From the NCBI RefSeq assembly GCF_000170895.1, contig NZ_ABCS01000021.1, forward strand, positions 61,785-125,784: 64,000 nucleotides of DNA. Reading direction: 5' to 3'. The notes beneath the pieces are model-generated. The model was not told the origin of the DNA and made no database searches. It saw only the letters and a program-made list of their open reading frames with translations. Positions 50,693 through 58,968 of this stretch are shown piece by piece. Position 1 is the first letter of the stretch. Every line of letters begins with the position of its first letter. Origin of the DNA: Plesiocystis pacifica SIR-1. Lineage in GTDB: Bacteria; Myxococcota_A; Polyangia; Nannocystales; Nannocystaceae. Position numbers and translations under genes: made by a program.

Positions 50693-52234
50693 ATGGCATT
50701 GGTCATGGCGCGTCGAAGCTTCTTCTCGAACCTGGGTTGTGTGAGTCTGGCGATCGCCGCGGCGGCGCTCGTGGCTGACACGGCGCACGCGGGCGGCCCC
50801 GAGGGCATGCGGCTCGCCCCCGTCGACGCGAACGCATGGACGGACGCCGGCGACATCGATCCCGGCGTCGAGCAGGACCCCGCGATCTACGGCGGCACCT
50901 CGGCCAACTACTGCGGCTGGCCCACGGCGGTCTACCTCGACATGGGCTTCACCGCCTGCACGGGCACGCTGGTCCACCCGGACATCGTGATCACCGCGGC
51001 CCACTGCCCGAGCTCGACCTCGGGCCTGGCGACGACGATCCGCTTCGGCGAGGGCCAGGCCGGCGGCGAGCGGGCCGTGCAGGCGACCTGCTACTCCAAC
51101 CCCGCCTGGAACGGCGCGGTCGGGCCCGCGGACTACGGCTACTGCCGCCTCAACCAGCCCGTCACCGACATCCCCATCGTCCCGCCCGCCTACGGCTGCG
51201 ACGTCACCGCGCTCACCCCCGGGCGCGAGGTGACCATCGTCGGCTTTGGCCAGTCCAACAACGGCGGCAGCGGGACCAAGCGCCAGGTCACCACGACGAT
51301 CACGGCGATCGGCGACCAGGCGCAGATCGGCGGCAACGGCCTCGACTCGTGCCAGGGCGACTCCGGCGGCCCGGTCTACGTCAAGCTCGACAGCGCCTTC
51401 GGGGGCGACGACACCTGGCGCGTGTTCGGCATCACCTCGGGCGGCGGAGCCTGTGGCACCGGTGGCATCTACGCCCTGATGCACGAGGCCATCCCGTGGA
51501 TCGAGCAGCACTCGGGCGTCGACATCACGCCTTGCCAGGACGTCCAGGGCAACTGGCTGCCCACGCCGGAGTGCGGGGGCATGCCCTACGATCCTGGCGG
51601 CTCGGGCAACGGCACCTGGGCCAACGGCTGCTCCGCGGGGGCGGTCAGCGGCTTCGGTGGTCTGTGCGGCGAGCCCTTCGGGGCCGAGGACGACACGGAG
51701 CCGCCCTACGTCCAGATCGTCACGCCCAACGACGGCGACGAGTTCCCCCTCGACGGCGGCAGCTCGACGGTCGTGACCATCGGCGTGGCCGCTGACGACG
51801 GCGAGGGCTACGGCGTCGCCGAGGTCCGCCTGCTCATCAACGGCAACGAGTTCCCCAACAACGAGGACACCGCGGCGCCCTTCCAGTGGGACCTGACCAT
51901 GACCGAGGGGGCCTACACGGTCCAGGCCGTCGCCCTCGACTTCTCGGGCAACGAGGCCTTCTCGAACACCATCGGCATCGGGGTCGGCGACTCGGCGCCC
52001 GAGGAGAGCGGCGGCGAAGAGGGCGAGGACAGCGGCGACGACGGGAACGAGGAGGACGACGACGGCGGCGATGAGGTCGGCGCCGACTCGACCGGCGGCG
52101 GCTTCAACTTCGGCGACCCGGTCGAGGTCGGCTGCGCGTGCTCGAGCGAGCCGACGGGCTCGGGCTCGGGCGGCTGGCTCGGTCTCATCGGGCTCATCGG
52201 GCTGGTCGGCCTGCGCCGTCGCCTGCGGGGCTGA
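50693..52234 (+). CDS. Secreted trypsin-like serine protease with Ig-like domain and MYXO-CTERM-type tail
   Basis: 513 residues. The signal peptide is LGCVSLAIAAAALVADTAHA. The S1 protease domain has the catalytic triad: His in TAAHC, Asp in GPADYGYCRL and Ser in QGDSGGPVYV. An Ig-like domain follows (PPYVQIVTPNDGDEFPLDGG to VTIGVAADDGEGYGVAEVRL), then a Glu/Asp/Gly-rich linker. The end GCACSSEPTGSGSG, a hydrophobic segment (GWLGLIGLIGLVGL) and RRRLRG match the MYXO-CTERM anchoring signal, which is processed to fix proteins on the cell surface. An ATG four codons later is also possible. Probable extracellular protein degradation, as in predatory myxobacteria. Confidence 0.92.
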   Translation: MALVMARRSFFSNLGCVSLAIAAAALVADTAHAGGPEGMRLAPVDANAWTDAGDIDPGVEQDPAIYGGTSANYCGWPTAVYLDMGFTACTGTLVHPDIVITAAHCPSSTSGLATTIRFGEGQAGGERAVQATCYSNPAWNGAVGPADYGYCRLNQPVTDIPIVPPAYGCDVTALTPGREVTIVGFGQSNNGGSGTKRQVTTTITAIGDQAQIGGNGLDSCQGDSGGPVYVKLDSAFGGDDTWRVFGITSGGGACGTGGIYALMHEAIPWIEQHSGVDITPCQDVQGNWLPTPECGGMPYDPGGSGNGTWANGCSAGAVSGFGGLCGEPFGAEDDTEPPYVQIVTPNDGDEFPLDGGSSTVVTIGVAADDGEGYGVAEVRLLINGNEFPNNEDTAAPFQWDLTMTEGAYTVQAVALDFSGNEAFSNTIGIGVGDSAPEESGGEEGEDSGDDGNEEDDDGGDEVGADSTGGGFNFGDPVEVGCACSSEPTGSGSGGWLGLIGLIGLVGLRRRLRG

Positions 52235-52304
52235 GCCTGGCTCAGCGGCCTTTTGCGGGGCGAGACGTGCGAGCGCTACCCAAGCCGTGTAGCTTGGGGA
52301 GTTC

Positions 52305-53405
52305 GTGTCTCGCCCCAAGCTGTACCTCGAAGTCGATCGCAAGGACCCTCGCCGCACCCGCGTGGTGGAGGAGCCCGACGCAGCCCTGGCCGCCGGCCAC
52401 GCCCGCCTCGAGATCGAGCGCGTGGCACTCACGGCCAACACGGCCACCTACGCCCTGCTCGGCGATCGCCTGGGCTACTGGGACTTCTACCCCTGCCCGG
52501 CGCCCTGGGGCCGGGTGCCCGCGATCGGCTGGGCCCGGGTCGTCGAGTCGGCGGCCCCCGAGGTGGCCGCGGGGGGCCTCTACTTCGGCTGGTTCCCCAT
52601 GGCGAGCGCCATCGACCTGCAGGTCGCGCCAGCGCCCCAGGGCCTGATCGACACGGGCGCCCACCGCTCGGAGCACGCGCCCATCTACCGCAGCTTCACC
52701 CTGAGCGAGCGCGACCCCGTCTACCAACCCGGGGCCGACGCCGAGGACCGCCACGCGCTGCTGCGCGCGGCGTTCACGACGGGCATGCTCATCGACGCCT
52801 TCTTCGCCGGGCGCAGTGACTGCGGCGCGCGGCAGATCGTCGTGCTCTCAGCCTCGAGCAAGACCGCCATCGCCTTCGCCCACGAAGCCGCGCGGCGCTC
52901 CGCGGCGACCCTCGTTGGCCTGACCTCCGCGCGCAACCTCGAGTTCGTGCGCGGGCTGGGCTGCTACGCCGAGGTCTCGACCTACGAGGCCATCGAGAGC
53001 TTGGCCGCGCAGTCGTCCGTGATCGTCGACATGGCGGGCAACGCTGCCTTGCTCGATCGGGTCCACGGGCACCTGGGCGATCACATCGCCCACTCGATGC
53101 GCGTGGGCGCGAGCCACTTCGGCGCCCAGTCGGCGCAGCCGCCCTCGGCCGGCCCCGCGCCCGAGCTCTTCTTCGCGCCGACGCAGAGCCAGGCGATGCT
53201 CGCGGCCCTCGGCCCCGAAGCCTTCATGGCCAGGATGCGCGCCGGGCTGGCGGCCTTCGTCGAGCACAGCGCCGGGTGGCTCGAGCTCGAGCGCAGCCAG
53301 GGTCCAGCCGCGATGGAGCGGGTGTGGCAGGACACCCTGGCCGGGCGGGTCTCGCCGGCCACGGGTCAGATCGTCTCGCTGGCTAGCTCGCCTGCGCCCG
53401 GCTGA
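52305..53405 (+). CDS. DUF2855 family protein
   Basis: 366 residues, GTG start. The segments LTANTATYALLGDRLGYWDF, AIGWARVVES and YFGWFPMASAIDLQV are characteristic of DUF2855, a group related to medium-chain dehydrogenases but without zinc ligands. VVLSASSKTAIAFAHEA and TLVGLTSARNLEFVRGLGCY resemble the dinucleotide-binding half. No reaction has been defined for the family. The last 23 bases overlap the end of the convergent ArsC-like gene. Confidence 0.88.
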   Translation: MSRPKLYLEVDRKDPRRTRVVEEPDAALAAGHARLEIERVALTANTATYALLGDRLGYWDFYPCPAPWGRVPAIGWARVVESAAPEVAAGGLYFGWFPMASAIDLQVAPAPQGLIDTGAHRSEHAPIYRSFTLSERDPVYQPGADAEDRHALLRAAFTTGMLIDAFFAGRSDCGARQIVVLSASSKTAIAFAHEAARRSAATLVGLTSARNLEFVRGLGCYAEVSTYEAIESLAAQSSVIVDMAGNAALLDRVHGHLGDHIAHSMRVGASHFGAQSAQPPSAGPAPELFFAPTQSQAMLAALGPEAFMARMRAGLAAFVEHSAGWLELERSQGPAAMERVWQDTLAGRVSPATGQIVSLASSPAPG

Positions 53406-54297
53406 CCGCGCGGAACAGGTAGAGCATCTCCGTGGCGATCTGGCGGGCCCGCTCGTCGTAGCGGCCCGCCTCCTCGGGGGTGTCGTCGGCGGCCTTGGGG
53501 TCGTCGTAGGGCAGGGCCACGCGGAGCGCTGCGCCGCGCACGAAGGGGCAGGCGGCGTCGGCCTGCGAGCAGGTCATGACCGCGGCGAAGCCCTCCTTGG
53601 GGTTGCTCTCGTCTTCCCAGGTCTTCGAGAAGGCGAGCATGGGCTCGACGCCCTCGCCCATGCGCACGCTGTAGCGCGGGTTTTGCTCGGCCCCGTCGTT
53701 GTCGCTGTCGATGGTGAACCCGGCCCGGGTCATCGCGGCCACGGCCCGGGGGTTGAAGGCCGTCGCCTCGGTCCCGCCGGAGAAGGTCTCGATGCCGTCG
53801 ACGCCGTAGAACGCGGCCGCGGTCGCGGCCCACAGCTGACCCATGTGGCTGCGCCGCGAGTTGTGGGTGCAGATGAACAGCAAGCGCGCGGGTTGGTCCG
53901 CGCCGCGCCGCGCGACGACGTGCTTGGCGAGGAGGTCGAGGAGCTCGCGGCGCTCGGCGGGGAGGCCGTCGAGTTCCCCCTCGAGTCCGCTGAGGTAGGT
54001 CTGCAGCTCCGGGAACAGGGGCGTGTGTCGTTGGGCCATGGGCTCGGGCTTGGCTTGGGCGGGGGTCGACTCCGCGGAGTTGGGCTTGGCGGCAGGCTTG
54101 GCGTCGGGCTCGACCTCTGTCTTGGCGACAGGCTTGGCGTCAGGCTCCGCATCGGGGGAGTCGCAGGCCGGGCCCAGCGAGACCAGGGCGCCCAGAGCGA
54201 GGCCCGCCAGCGCGTTCGTGGGGATCGAGAACGAAGAGGGGAGCACAGCCGGAGCTTCCCCGATCTCGCCCACATACGAGAGCTCCCCCAGCCGCAC
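53383..54297 (-). CDS. ArsC-like low-molecular-weight phosphatase with lipoprotein signal
   Basis: 304 residues from GTG, or about 287 from a GTG at 54246. The catalytic P-loop is LLFICTHNSRRSHMGQLW (Cys-x5-Arg-Ser), followed by SGGTEATAFNPRAV and AVMTCSQADAACPFVRGA, in which two more cysteines are spaced as in the redox pair of thioredoxin-linked arsenate reductases. This is the group annotated as protein-tyrosine phosphatase in Bacteroidetes. Those are cytoplasmic, whereas here the first residues form a signal with lipobox (ALVSLGPAC) and a Pro/Lys/Glu/Ala linker of about 50 residues. So the enzyme may be exported and lipidated; substrate unclear. Confidence 0.85.
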   Translation of the reverse strand: MRLGELSYVGEIGEAPAVLPSSFSIPTNALAGLALGALVSLGPACDSPDAEPDAKPVAKTEVEPDAKPAAKPNSAESTPAQAKPEPMAQRHTPLFPELQTYLSGLEGELDGLPAERRELLDLLAKHVVARRGADQPARLLFICTHNSRRSHMGQLWAATAAAFYGVDGIETFSGGTEATAFNPRAVAAMTRAGFTIDSDNDGAEQNPRYSVRMGEGVEPMLAFSKTWEDESNPKEGFAAVMTCSQADAACPFVRGAALRVALPYDDPKAADDTPEEAGRYDERARQIATEMLYLFRAVSRAQAS

Positions 54298-54397
54298 AGG
54301 GCCACGCTCGAGGTTTCATTTTCGCGACGTCGAGCGCTCAGGGTCATCGCGGACGAGCCAGCTGCACGTTCACGACTCGGCGACCGCGAACCAGCCC

Positions 54398-54523
54398 ACG
54401 CCCCCGCTTGCGGGGGCGACCACACGCCCCCTCCAAGGCACGAACCCCATTGCCCCACGACCACAGCGGAGGAGCGGCAGCGACGAAGCGCCCCCGGTCC
54501 CCCGACGCCCGCGGGGGCAAAGC
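54398..54523. repeat. Solo diverged copy of the 129-bp repeat
   Basis: It starts with CGCCCCCGCTTGCGGGGGCG, as each copy of the array at 682-1326 does. It contains GGCACGAACCCCATTGCCCC and ends GCGGGGGCAAAG, and is about three bases shorter. It lies immediately downstream of the stop of a minus-strand gene, in the same orientation to that gene as the array is to add. Confidence 0.85.
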
Positions 54524-54529
54524 AGCACC

Positions 54530-55390
54530 TCAGCGGGTGGGGCTGCCGCCCTCGTTGTCGTCGCAGCCCCACTCTCGCGTCCGCGCCCCAGGCCAGCCCT
54601 CGAAGGCGCGGCGCAGCTCGTCGACGCGCTCGGGCCCGAGCTCGGCCTCGAGGAAGGAGGCGAAGCGATCTCCCGAGGCGAAGCGCGCGCGGTTGTAACG
54701 CTCGAAGGTGCCGAGCTCGTCTTCGGGCGGAGGCTCGCGCAGGCCCGCGCGCTCTTCGGCGATGCTTCGGCGCAGCTCGACGTGGTCTTGCTTGGGCGTG
54801 CGCCCGAGCTGGCGGGTGATCCCCTTGCGGACGTCTCGCATCGACATCGCCTCGACCTCCGCAGCCTCGGGGTAGAGCTCGGTGTAGAGCGAGCGGTACA
54901 GGGCGTTGTCGGCCTCGGCGAACTTGGTCAGGGCCGCGAGGTAGGCCTCTTGCTCGTCGGGGCTCATGCCCAGGTCCTCGGCCTGCTCGGGGTTCAGCCG
55001 CGTGGGGTAGTCCATGCGCACGTCGCAGTGGCGCGCCATGGCCTCGAGCTCGCTCTGGCTGTGTCCGTAGTAGCCGAGCTCGCCCGTCACGCTGCGCTCG
55101 GCGAGGAGCTGGTTTTGCGCCTCGAGGGAGACGACTCGCTCCTCCGCGTTCTGGGCCTCGCGTGCCGTCGCGGGGTGCGTGCGCGCACCTGGACTTCGGA
55201 TCTTCGATGGCACCCCGTCGCGGGCTGTTTCGTCGCGTTCATCGGGCTCTCGTGCCGTCGGCGGGCACGCGTCGGGGTTGGGAGCGGAGCTGCCGCCCAG
55301 CTCGTAGAACGCGACGGTGCCCAGGGCCAGCGCGCCGCCGAGCAGGGTCGGGAGCCAGCGAGACCAGCGGGCTTGGGGGTCAGCAGCCAT
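54530..55390 (-). CDS. Unknown membrane-anchored helical protein
   Basis: 286 residues. One hydrophobic segment near the N-terminus (LPTLLGGALALGTVAFYELG) would anchor it. A charged stretch follows, then a helical domain from about residue 75 (NAEERVVSLEAQNQLLAERS, then YYGHSQSELEAMARHCDVRM, LYTELYPEAAEVEAMSMRDV, RFASFLEAELGPERVDELRR). No family is recognised. A mobile element ends nine bases before its start codon, where no Shine-Dalgarno sequence remains, so expression could be affected. Confidence 0.65.
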   Translation of the reverse strand: MAADPQARWSRWLPTLLGGALALGTVAFYELGGSSAPNPDACPPTAREPDERDETARDGVPSKIRSPGARTHPATAREAQNAEERVVSLEAQNQLLAERSVTGELGYYGHSQSELEAMARHCDVRMDYPTRLNPEQAEDLGMSPDEQEAYLAALTKFAEADNALYRSLYTELYPEAAEVEAMSMRDVRKGITRQLGRTPKQDHVELRRSIAEERAGLREPPPEDELGTFERYNRARFASGDRFASFLEAELGPERVDELRRAFEGWPGARTREWGCDDNEGGSPTR

Positions 55391-55399
55391 GGGGCGATG

Positions 55400-55503
55400 C
55401 TAGCAGTCGCCCACCCCGGCCGCGCCGGGACCCATGATCCACGAAAGCATCGTCCACGGACTCAGCTGGCGCTGAACCCGTGGGCGGCTGCCTTTCTCGG
55501 TAG
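55400..55503. mobile_element. Palindromic element module P, solo copy D
   Basis: A 104-base module P from CTAGCAGTCGCCCACC to TTTCTCGGTAG, nearly identical to copy C. It sits nine bases upstream of the start codon of the minus-strand gene ending at 54530, and 67 bases from the stop of the tag gene. Confidence 0.85.
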
Positions 55504-55570
55504 CGCTCTCGACGGGCGGCTTTGGGGCCGCGCAGGGAGCCGAGCGCAGCGCGCTTGGGTGCAGGGGCGC

Positions 55571-56215
55571 TCAGCTCGGACGACGAAAGCGCGCCCGCGC
55601 GGCCTCGACGGCCCCCCGCGTCGAGCAGCCCTCGACGTGGTCGTTGACCATGCCCATCGCCTGCATGAATGCATACGCCGTAGTCGGCCCAAAGAACCGA
55701 AAACCGCGAGATTTGAGGTCTTTGGCCATCGCCGTCGACGCTGGCGTGTGGTTGAGTTGCATGAGCGCGCTCTTGTCCAGGCGGGCCGGACGCGTGGCCG
55801 GCTCCGGCTCCCAGCGCCAAAAGTAGGCCGCGAGCGAGCCGAACTCGTCCGCGAGCTCGGTCGCACGTCGGGCATTGTTGAGCGTCGCTTCAATTTTCCC
55901 GCGATGGCGCACGATCCCGGGATCCCCGAGCAGCTTCTCGACCCGGCTGTTCACGCGCCAGCGCGCGATGGCCTCGTAGTCGAAGTTGGCGAAGGCGCGG
56001 CGAAAATTGTCGCGCTTGCGGAGGATGGTCAGCCAGCTCAGACCCGACTGAAAGCCCTCCAGGCATAGCTTTTCGAACAAGCGGTGGTCGTCGTCGACGG
56101 GAAAACCCCACTCTTCGTCATGGTAACGGCGGTAGTCTGCGTGAGCCCCACACCACCAACAACGATTGATCTCATCCTCTCGAATGATGCCATCGATGCT
56201 TGCTTTCGCACTCAT
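55571..56215 (-). CDS. tag: DNA-3-methyladenine glycosylase I
   Basis: 214 residues. Removes 3-methyladenine from alkylated DNA (base excision repair). The conserved N-terminus has RCWWCGAHADYRRYHDEEWG with the zinc-binding Cys and His, followed by RLFEKLCLEGFQSGLSWLTI and LRKRDNFRRAF. The C-terminal zinc ligands are seen in QAMGMVNDHVEGC. Length and motifs fit Tag. The upstream 240 bases contain a perfect inverted repeat GAGCGCGC-AG-GCGCGCTC at 56283-56300. Confidence 0.95.
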   Translation of the reverse strand: MSAKASIDGIIREDEINRCWWCGAHADYRRYHDEEWGFPVDDDHRLFEKLCLEGFQSGLSWLTILRKRDNFRRAFANFDYEAIARWRVNSRVEKLLGDPGIVRHRGKIEATLNNARRATELADEFGSLAAYFWRWEPEPATRPARLDKSALMQLNHTPASTAMAKDLKSRGFRFFGPTTAYAFMQAMGMVNDHVEGCSTRGAVEAARARFRRPS

Positions 56216-56456
56216 GTTGTCACCATAGCGCGGAATGCTCCAGCGCGACTACGCACTCTCTCGCGCGGGCTCGCGCTCCACTGAGCGCGCAGGCGCGCTC
56301 TCCGAGCCGCGCACCGGCCCAGTAGACCGTGGCCTCTGCGCAGCTTGTAACGATTTCTTTCGACATCCCCTAGACGTGTGGGTAATTTTGGGTCACCACT
56401 ATTGCCAGATTCGTTGGGACCAACAGGCAGGTTCCATCGAAGAGGAATGCTCATCG

Positions 56457-56921
56457 ATGAAGGACAATCTGCATTGGAGCTCTTGGGCTGTCGGGCGCCG
56501 CGCATCGACGCATGACCGTCTCTTGCAGCGGGCGCTCCCCGCTCTGCTCCAGGGCATCGGCTGCCCTGACGCGGCGGAGGGTCTGCTGGAGGTTCTCGAC
56601 GGTCCGTCGTGCTGCAACGACGGCCTGCTCAGCGCCCTCGAGGAGGCGAGCGACGCGGCCCTCGAGGCGGGCGCGCACCACCACGTGTCCGCATCTTTGG
56701 CTCGACGCAGCGAGTCGGTGTCTTCGATCGCGCGTCACTTGCTGCGCCACGAAGAGCTCAAGTTCGCCTTGCCGATGCACGCCGCCCGGCACCTGACGCG
56801 GGCGGTCGAGATCGCCGTCGAGCTGGGGGAGAGCCTGGGCGTGTTCCGGCCCGGGCCGGCGCTGGTCGAGGTCGACGCCCTCGCCGAGGCCCGGACGGAC
56901 CTCACACGACCCACTCGATGA
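56457..56921 (+). CDS. Small unknown protein
   Basis: 154 residues from the ATG of MKDNLHWSSW, which has GAGGAA about ten bases ahead; the frame is open further upstream. The sequence is helical, with two cysteines in GPSCCNDGLLSALEEASDAA and no signal or membrane segment. ALPALLQGIGCPDAAEGLLE and HAARHLTRAVEIAVELGESL look like amphipathic helices. No family recognised. The last 20 bases overlap the end of a small minus-strand open frame. Confidence 0.5.
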   Translation: MKDNLHWSSWAVGRRASTHDRLLQRALPALLQGIGCPDAAEGLLEVLDGPSCCNDGLLSALEEASDAALEAGAHHHVSASLARRSESVSSIARHLLRHEELKFALPMHAARHLTRAVEIAVELGESLGVFRPGPALVEVDALAEARTDLTRPTR

Positions 56922-57054
56922 CCGCCGCCAGGGTCCCGGCGGAGGTCATCGCCAGGACCACGAGGCTGCCGGAGTCGCGCTGGAACCAGTGCCGCCGGCG
57001 GTTCCGGTGAAAGCCGCTGATGACACGCTCGACACTTCGGATGGTGGCTCGCAT
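56902..57054 (-). CDS. Possible 50-residue single-span membrane protein
   Basis: MRATIRSVERVISGFHRN begins a basic N-terminus; the second half is a hydrophobic segment (SLVVLAMTSAGTLAAVIEWV). The basic-then-hydrophobic order fits a small membrane protein with its N-terminus inside. AGGG lies nine bases ahead of the ATG. The frame could be chance in GC-rich DNA. Confidence 0.25.
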   Translation of the reverse strand: MRATIRSVERVISGFHRNRRRHWFQRDSGSLVVLAMTSAGTLAAVIEWVV

Positions 57055-57173
57055 GGGGCCACCCTGCACGGGGCCCTGGGCCCGCGCAAAATCTCGACGC
57101 GGCGCCGCCTGGGCCCCGCGCTCGTCAGAGATTTGACCTCGCCGCGGGCCTGGCCCGCTCGCGCGCAGCACGA

Positions 57174-58943
57174 CTACTGCACGCGCGTCACGTCGAGGGC
57201 GATGCGCTTGAGGCTGGGCTTGTCGACGACGTCGATGCGGTAGACCCGGCCGGCGTCGTCCTGGATGTAGAGGACGTCGCCCGCGTCGACGCGCACCTTC
57301 TCGTGGCTGGTGTCGCCGCCGATCGCGTCGAGGCTCGAGACCTTGTCGCCGAGCTCGGCGTCGGCGAAGAAGCCGGGGTTGTCGTAGGCGTAGGGCCGCG
57401 CGGGCCCGTCGTCGTCGACGGGGATGTCGTCCTCGGTGACGAAGAACAGCCAGTCGCCCGCTTCCTCGGCGCTGACCTGCCCCGCCGGCGCGCGCCAGTA
57501 GTAGAAGTCCGCGAAGCCCTCGGTGTTGTCGGTGAGGTTCTCGGCCAGGTCCTCGAGGGCCGCCGGGTTGGCCGCGAGGTTGGTCCGAATCTCCTCGACG
57601 ATGGCCTCGGCGGGGATGCCCAGGGGTACGTCGGTGAGGGTGAAGGCGATGTCGGCCTCGCCCTCGGCCAGGCCGCCGTCGTGGAGCCGGACCTGCGCGA
57701 GCTCGAGGACCACGTCCCAGGTGTAGCTGGGCGGCGGCGGGTTGCCGACGTCGTTGAAGGTCTCGAACTCGACCCACTGGGTGTCGTCGATGCACGCCGA
57801 GAAGGCCTCGACCATGGTCGCCAGCTCGTACTCGGTGCAGTGCGGGGTGATGTCGGCGGTCGCCAGCCGGGTCATCTCGACGACCACGCGCTCGAACTCC
57901 CAGGGCGGCAGGGACCAGACCGGCGAGTTGCCCAGGGGCAGGGGCTCTTTGTTGGTGCCGCTGGGGATGTAGAGGTCGTTCTCGTTCATGACCACGGTCA
58001 TCAGCGAGATCGAAGGATCGGGGACCAGGCCCTCGACGCGCATCCACTCGGGGTCGTCGACGGGGAACACGGTGTCGATCTGGCTGGCCGTGCTGTTGAC
58101 GCTGCAGCCGGACACGTCGGTCAGGTCGGCGCCCTTGTAGGGCAGGGCGTTGAGGTTGACCTTCACGGTCATCTCGAACTCGTCCTCGACGACGGACAGG
58201 CCCTCGGCCTCGGAGATGAAGCCGGGGTGCACGCCGAACTCGGTCTCCGTCGGCCCGAAGCGCTCGGCCAGGTCGTCGAAGTTGTTGACCACGTCGCCCA
58301 GGGTGATGGGCAGGGAGTTGGGCGCCACGGGCCACTTGCCGTCGGGGTGGGCCTCGTCGACGGGCCCGTCGCGCAGCTGGGTCGCGGGGTGGCTGCCGAT
58401 CAGGCCCTCGACGACGGCCTGGGTGTTGGACTCGATGTCGATGAACTTGTCGCTGACGCCGATCTCGAACACCTCGCCCAGGGCCTCGGCGTGGGGGATG
58501 CCGACGGCCTGCGACAGGCCGATGAGGTCCTCGAGGGAGGTGCCCTCGAGGTCGACGTTGTCGGGGGTGATCTTGAGCAGCGTGCGCATGTTCTGGGCCG
58601 CCTGGGGCAGCTGCGCGGCCTCGTCTGCGGGCAGCGTCTCGAGCTGCGTGAGCGCGTTTTGGACCAGGGGGCTGAGCTCGAGGTCGAGGAGCCACACGCC
58701 GTCGAGGGTGGTCTGGGGCAGGGCCCGGAGCTCGTCGAGGCCGAGGGTCTTCTCGAAGCCCTCGACCTCGAAGCGCAGGGCCCGGAGCTCGATGCGGCGG
58801 GTCTCGCCCACGGGCAGCTCGGCCTGGGGCAGCTCCTCTTGGACGACGAGCTCGTCGGCGCAGCCAGAGCCCGCGCTCATCAGGCAAGGCGCGGCCAGGG
58901 TCGTGAGCAGGGGGAGGGACCAGGGGGGGCGTGTGCGGGACAT
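57174..58943 (-). CDS. Lipoprotein 2 of the FadL operon
   Basis: 589 residues. The signal peptide ends in MSAGSGC (lipobox). It has no named family, but resembles the next lipoprotein: both contain a helical first half (here ELRALPQTTLDGVWLLDLEL, there LFGSVAADIQLLELDSTPLL), DVPLGIPAEAIVEEIRTNLA against DIPVGITGEEAADAVRPYLQ, and a terminal module GGDTSHEKVRVDAGDVLYIQ against GVGDTAHEKVLIPPGETILY. So the two are distant paralogues. With the FadL-like porin gene two genes upstream on the same strand, they probably bind or carry hydrophobic compounds at the outer membrane (inference). The gap to the upstream lipoprotein gene is 25 bases. Confidence 0.78.
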   Translation of the reverse strand: MSRTRPPWSLPLLTTLAAPCLMSAGSGCADELVVQEELPQAELPVGETRRIELRALRFEVEGFEKTLGLDELRALPQTTLDGVWLLDLELSPLVQNALTQLETLPADEAAQLPQAAQNMRTLLKITPDNVDLEGTSLEDLIGLSQAVGIPHAEALGEVFEIGVSDKFIDIESNTQAVVEGLIGSHPATQLRDGPVDEAHPDGKWPVAPNSLPITLGDVVNNFDDLAERFGPTETEFGVHPGFISEAEGLSVVEDEFEMTVKVNLNALPYKGADLTDVSGCSVNSTASQIDTVFPVDDPEWMRVEGLVPDPSISLMTVVMNENDLYIPSGTNKEPLPLGNSPVWSLPPWEFERVVVEMTRLATADITPHCTEYELATMVEAFSACIDDTQWVEFETFNDVGNPPPPSYTWDVVLELAQVRLHDGGLAEGEADIAFTLTDVPLGIPAEAIVEEIRTNLAANPAALEDLAENLTDNTEGFADFYYWRAPAGQVSAEEAGDWLFFVTEDDIPVDDDGPARPYAYDNPGFFADAELGDKVSSLDAIGGDTSHEKVRVDAGDVLYIQDDAGRVYRIDVVDKPSLKRIALDVTRVQ

Positions 58944-58968
58944 GGCGGGCCGAAGGGGGGAGCGAGGC

